DNA of 64,000 nt from Andreprevotia chitinilytica DSM 18519 (GTDB lineage: Bacteria; Pseudomonadota; Gammaproteobacteria; Burkholderiales; Chitinibacteraceae): positions 186,001 through 250,000 of the forward strand of contig NZ_JONM01000004.1 of the NCBI RefSeq assembly GCF_000711875.1. The letters are read 5' to 3'. Shown here piece after piece: positions 62,669-64,000 of the stretch; the stretch's first letter is position 1; every line of letters starts with the position of its first letter. The notes under the pieces were generated by a model. It had not been told where the DNA came from and did not search any database. It was given only the letters and a program-made list of their open reading frames with translations. A program made the position numbers and the translations under genes.

Positions 62669-63259
62669 ATGCTTTCTATTACGCCTCGCAAGATGGCATG
62701 CCGTGTCTATCTTCAAAAGACTCAAGGCTTTTCACTCATTGAGCTTATAACTACCATGGCGATTGCCGGCATATTCATGGCAATTGCTATTCCATCTTAC
62801 CAATCGATCATTTCGTCAACCGGTATCAGCGCAGAAGTCAATGATCTGTATCGTGATCTGGAATTTGCCCGTAGCGAAGCAACCAAGCGCGGCCTGAATG
62901 TGGCGGTCTGCCCGTCCAGCAATGGGTCCAGTTGCAGCACACAGGCCAGTTGGGCTAGCGGCTGGATCGTGATGGTACCCAGCGCTGGAAGCTGTGTTAA
63001 CACCACCGGCACCGTTTTAAGGATCAAACAAACCTTTACATCGAAAGACACCGCCGCATACACACCCTCGCAAGCGGGGCAGACTTCGCTCTGCTTTAAC
63101 AGAATGGGATTTGTGCCAACCAGCAATCTCGGCATGTTTACCTTCAATACCACCCCCGCAAATAACAGTACAAAACGTTGTTTGGCAGTGTCCGCTGTTG
63201 GACACGTTCAGATCCTGCAACAAGGCCAAACAGATGTCGCAGGGGCACAATGCACATGA
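62669..63259 (+). CDS. fimT: Type IV minor pilin, FimT/GspH family
   Basis: A 196-residue prepilin. The leader ends at QKTQG, cut before FSLIELITTMAIAGIFMAIAIPSYQSI (Glu at position 5 of the mature protein). The GspH-like globular part has DLYRDLEFARSEATKRGLNVAVCPSSNGSSC and several cysteines. Start at 62669 has AAGGAA six bases upstream. First of fimT-pilV-pilW, minor pilins that prime pilus assembly and, in FimT, can bind DNA in transformation. Ends overlapping pilV. Confidence 0.82.
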   Translation: MLSITPRKMACRVYLQKTQGFSLIELITTMAIAGIFMAIAIPSYQSIISSTGISAEVNDLYRDLEFARSEATKRGLNVAVCPSSNGSSCSTQASWASGWIVMVPSAGSCVNTTGTVLRIKQTFTSKDTAAYTPSQAGQTSLCFNRMGFVPTSNLGMFTFNTTPANNSTKRCLAVSAVGHVQILQQGQTDVAGAQCT

Positions 63260-63825
63260 GTCAATTACGCCTCCCCCTCCCAAACCGCCCTGTATCGCGT
63301 GCCGCCAACACGGCAGGCTTCACCCTACTGGAGGTGCTGATTGCAGTTGTAGTCATTGCAATCGGCCTGCTTGGCGTTGCTGGCATGGAAGCGCTGTCGC
63401 TGAGTAATACAAGCTCGGCACGTACACGCGGCTTGGCCGCGGTGATGGCCGCCAGTCTTTCATCTGCAATGAGTGCCAATCCAGGCTATTGGGCAGCAGG
63501 ACTACTTGCCGCACCGGGCACGGTCAACGTCAACGTCAGCGTTAGTGGCGGGATCACCGGTGATACAACGTTGGCGGCTGCGGCAAGCGCGGATTGCACG
63601 GCTGTTTGCACGCCAGTGCAGCTGGCCGCTTATGACCTGACAAACTGGGGGAAGACAATCAGTCAATCATTGCCAAGCGGCACCGGCCAGATTGTTTGCA
63701 CCACGACGGTGGGCCAGCCAGTCGTCTGTACCATTACGGTAAGCTGGAGCGAAAAGACAATGGCGGCGAAGCAGAATACCGGTCAGCAGCAAACATACAG
63801 TTACCAGACCGTGGTGCAGCCATGA
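63250..63825 (+). CDS. pilV: Type IV minor pilin PilV
   Basis: A 191-residue prepilin: leader ends NTAG, then FTLLEVLIAVVVIAIGLLGVAGMEALSLSNTSSARTRGLAAVMAASLSSAMSANP, the long conserved N-helix of PilV. Later cysteines (DCTAVCTP, IVCTT, VVCTI) probably form disulfides. ATG at 63250 or at 63256 (ATGA overlap with fimT) are both possible. Part of the minor pilin operon. Confidence 0.85.
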   Translation: MHMSQLRLPLPNRPVSRAANTAGFTLLEVLIAVVVIAIGLLGVAGMEALSLSNTSSARTRGLAAVMAASLSSAMSANPGYWAAGLLAAPGTVNVNVSVSGGITGDTTLAAAASADCTAVCTPVQLAAYDLTNWGKTISQSLPSGTGQIVCTTTVGQPVVCTITVSWSEKTMAAKQNTGQQQTYSYQTVVQP

Positions 63826-64000
63826 AACGCCAATTGCATACAGGCAAATCACTCATTGATGTGCCAAAAGCTAATTGTCTACGTCAGATCAAACCCGCCG
63901 TGCTAGCCCAAAGGGGGTTTGGCCTGCTTGAAGTCATGATCTCCATGACTATCGCGTTGCTGCTTTTACTAGCGGTCTCAACGCTCTTCATCAGTCAGCG
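63822..64000 (+). CDS. pilW: Type IV minor pilin PilW, N-terminal part (cut by window end)
   Basis: Starts MKRQLHTGKSLIDVPKANC at an ATGA overlap with pilV and runs off the window. A prepilin cleavage site is visible in AQRG/FGLLEVMISMTIALLLLLAVSTLFISQR, with the conserved Glu at position 5. The long leader (34 residues) is unusual but seen in some PilW. Gene order fimT-pilV-pilW supports the call. Confidence 0.78.
   Translation, partial: MKRQLHTGKSLIDVPKANCLRQIKPAVLAQRGFGLLEVMISMTIALLLLLAVSTLFISQ

Overview
This 64 kb, GC-rich (roughly 60%) window is chromosomal DNA from a Gram-negative betaproteobacterium. Gene content points to the Neisseriales (Chromobacteriaceae/Chitinibacteraceae-like): the MetX/MetW pair, a proB gene next to a CNP1-like gene, a DksA whose zinc finger reads Cys-Thr-Ser-Ala, a class A RNase P RNA, and a ruvC/ruvA/ruvB cluster. 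The species assignment is inference. Nearly every stretch is housekeeping. I see no prophage, CRISPR array, intact transposase, tRNA or rRNA gene.

Layout. 0-9.2 kb: on the minus strand, a CHASE-domain sensor (cut by the window edge) coupled to a cytosolic-type M14 carboxypeptidase, then an LPS-core operon (two family-2 transferases, an O-antigen ligase-like protein, a GT9 transferase) that runs through ATGA overlaps into metX and metW and on to a Gfo/Idh oxidoreductase; another LPS transferase lies divergently. 9.2-16.7 kb: aroG, dksA, a c-type cytochrome, a TonB-like protein, ruvC, a zinc-ribbon protein, ruvA, a PAP2 phosphatase, ruvB and a periplasmic binding protein. 16.7-20.1 kb: a zinc-uptake operon, zur - 40-residue membrane peptide - znuC - znuB - znuA, with a Zur-box-like palindrome upstream of zur. 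20.2-28.0 kb: tolQ-tolR-tolA-tolB-pal-cpoB followed by queE - ClC chloride channel - queC. 28-36.5 kb: a hairpin-rich spacer, three tandem DUF2845 genes, a secreted HAD phosphatase, a Lol-like four-gene cassette (ABC ATPase, FtsX permease, LolA-like protein, beta-barrel) and an orphan msrQ. 36.6-41.5 kb: proB, a CNP1-like gene, a 268 bp MITE-like element, a TusA-like gene, pyrC, rnpB and DUF2721. 41.7-47.8 kb: a LytTR/AlgZ two-component pair, a comM gene with its ATPase core replaced by foreign sequence, a globin-like gene, a GlxA regulator, a cupin and an MFS transporter. 47.9-57 kb: parE and parC (topoisomerase IV), a soluble chemoreceptor, a deoxyribosyltransferase and thiamine genes, punctuated by five ParB-type parS sites about 2 kb apart. 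57.7-62.1 kb: rubredoxin, an M48 lipoprotein protease, hemJ, an unknown membrane-anchored protein coupled to a CYTH protein, and hemL. 62.7-64 kb: minor type IV pilins fimT-pilV-pilW, the last cut by the window end.

The most notable signals are the parS cluster (one site is the centre of a perfect 40 bp palindrome, one lies within parC, and two overlap the 3' ends of the deoxyribosyltransferase gene and thiE), the unannotated 40-residue peptide locked by ATGA overlaps between zur and znuC, the comM scar, the MITE-like element, and several families of dispersed palindromic repeats between genes.
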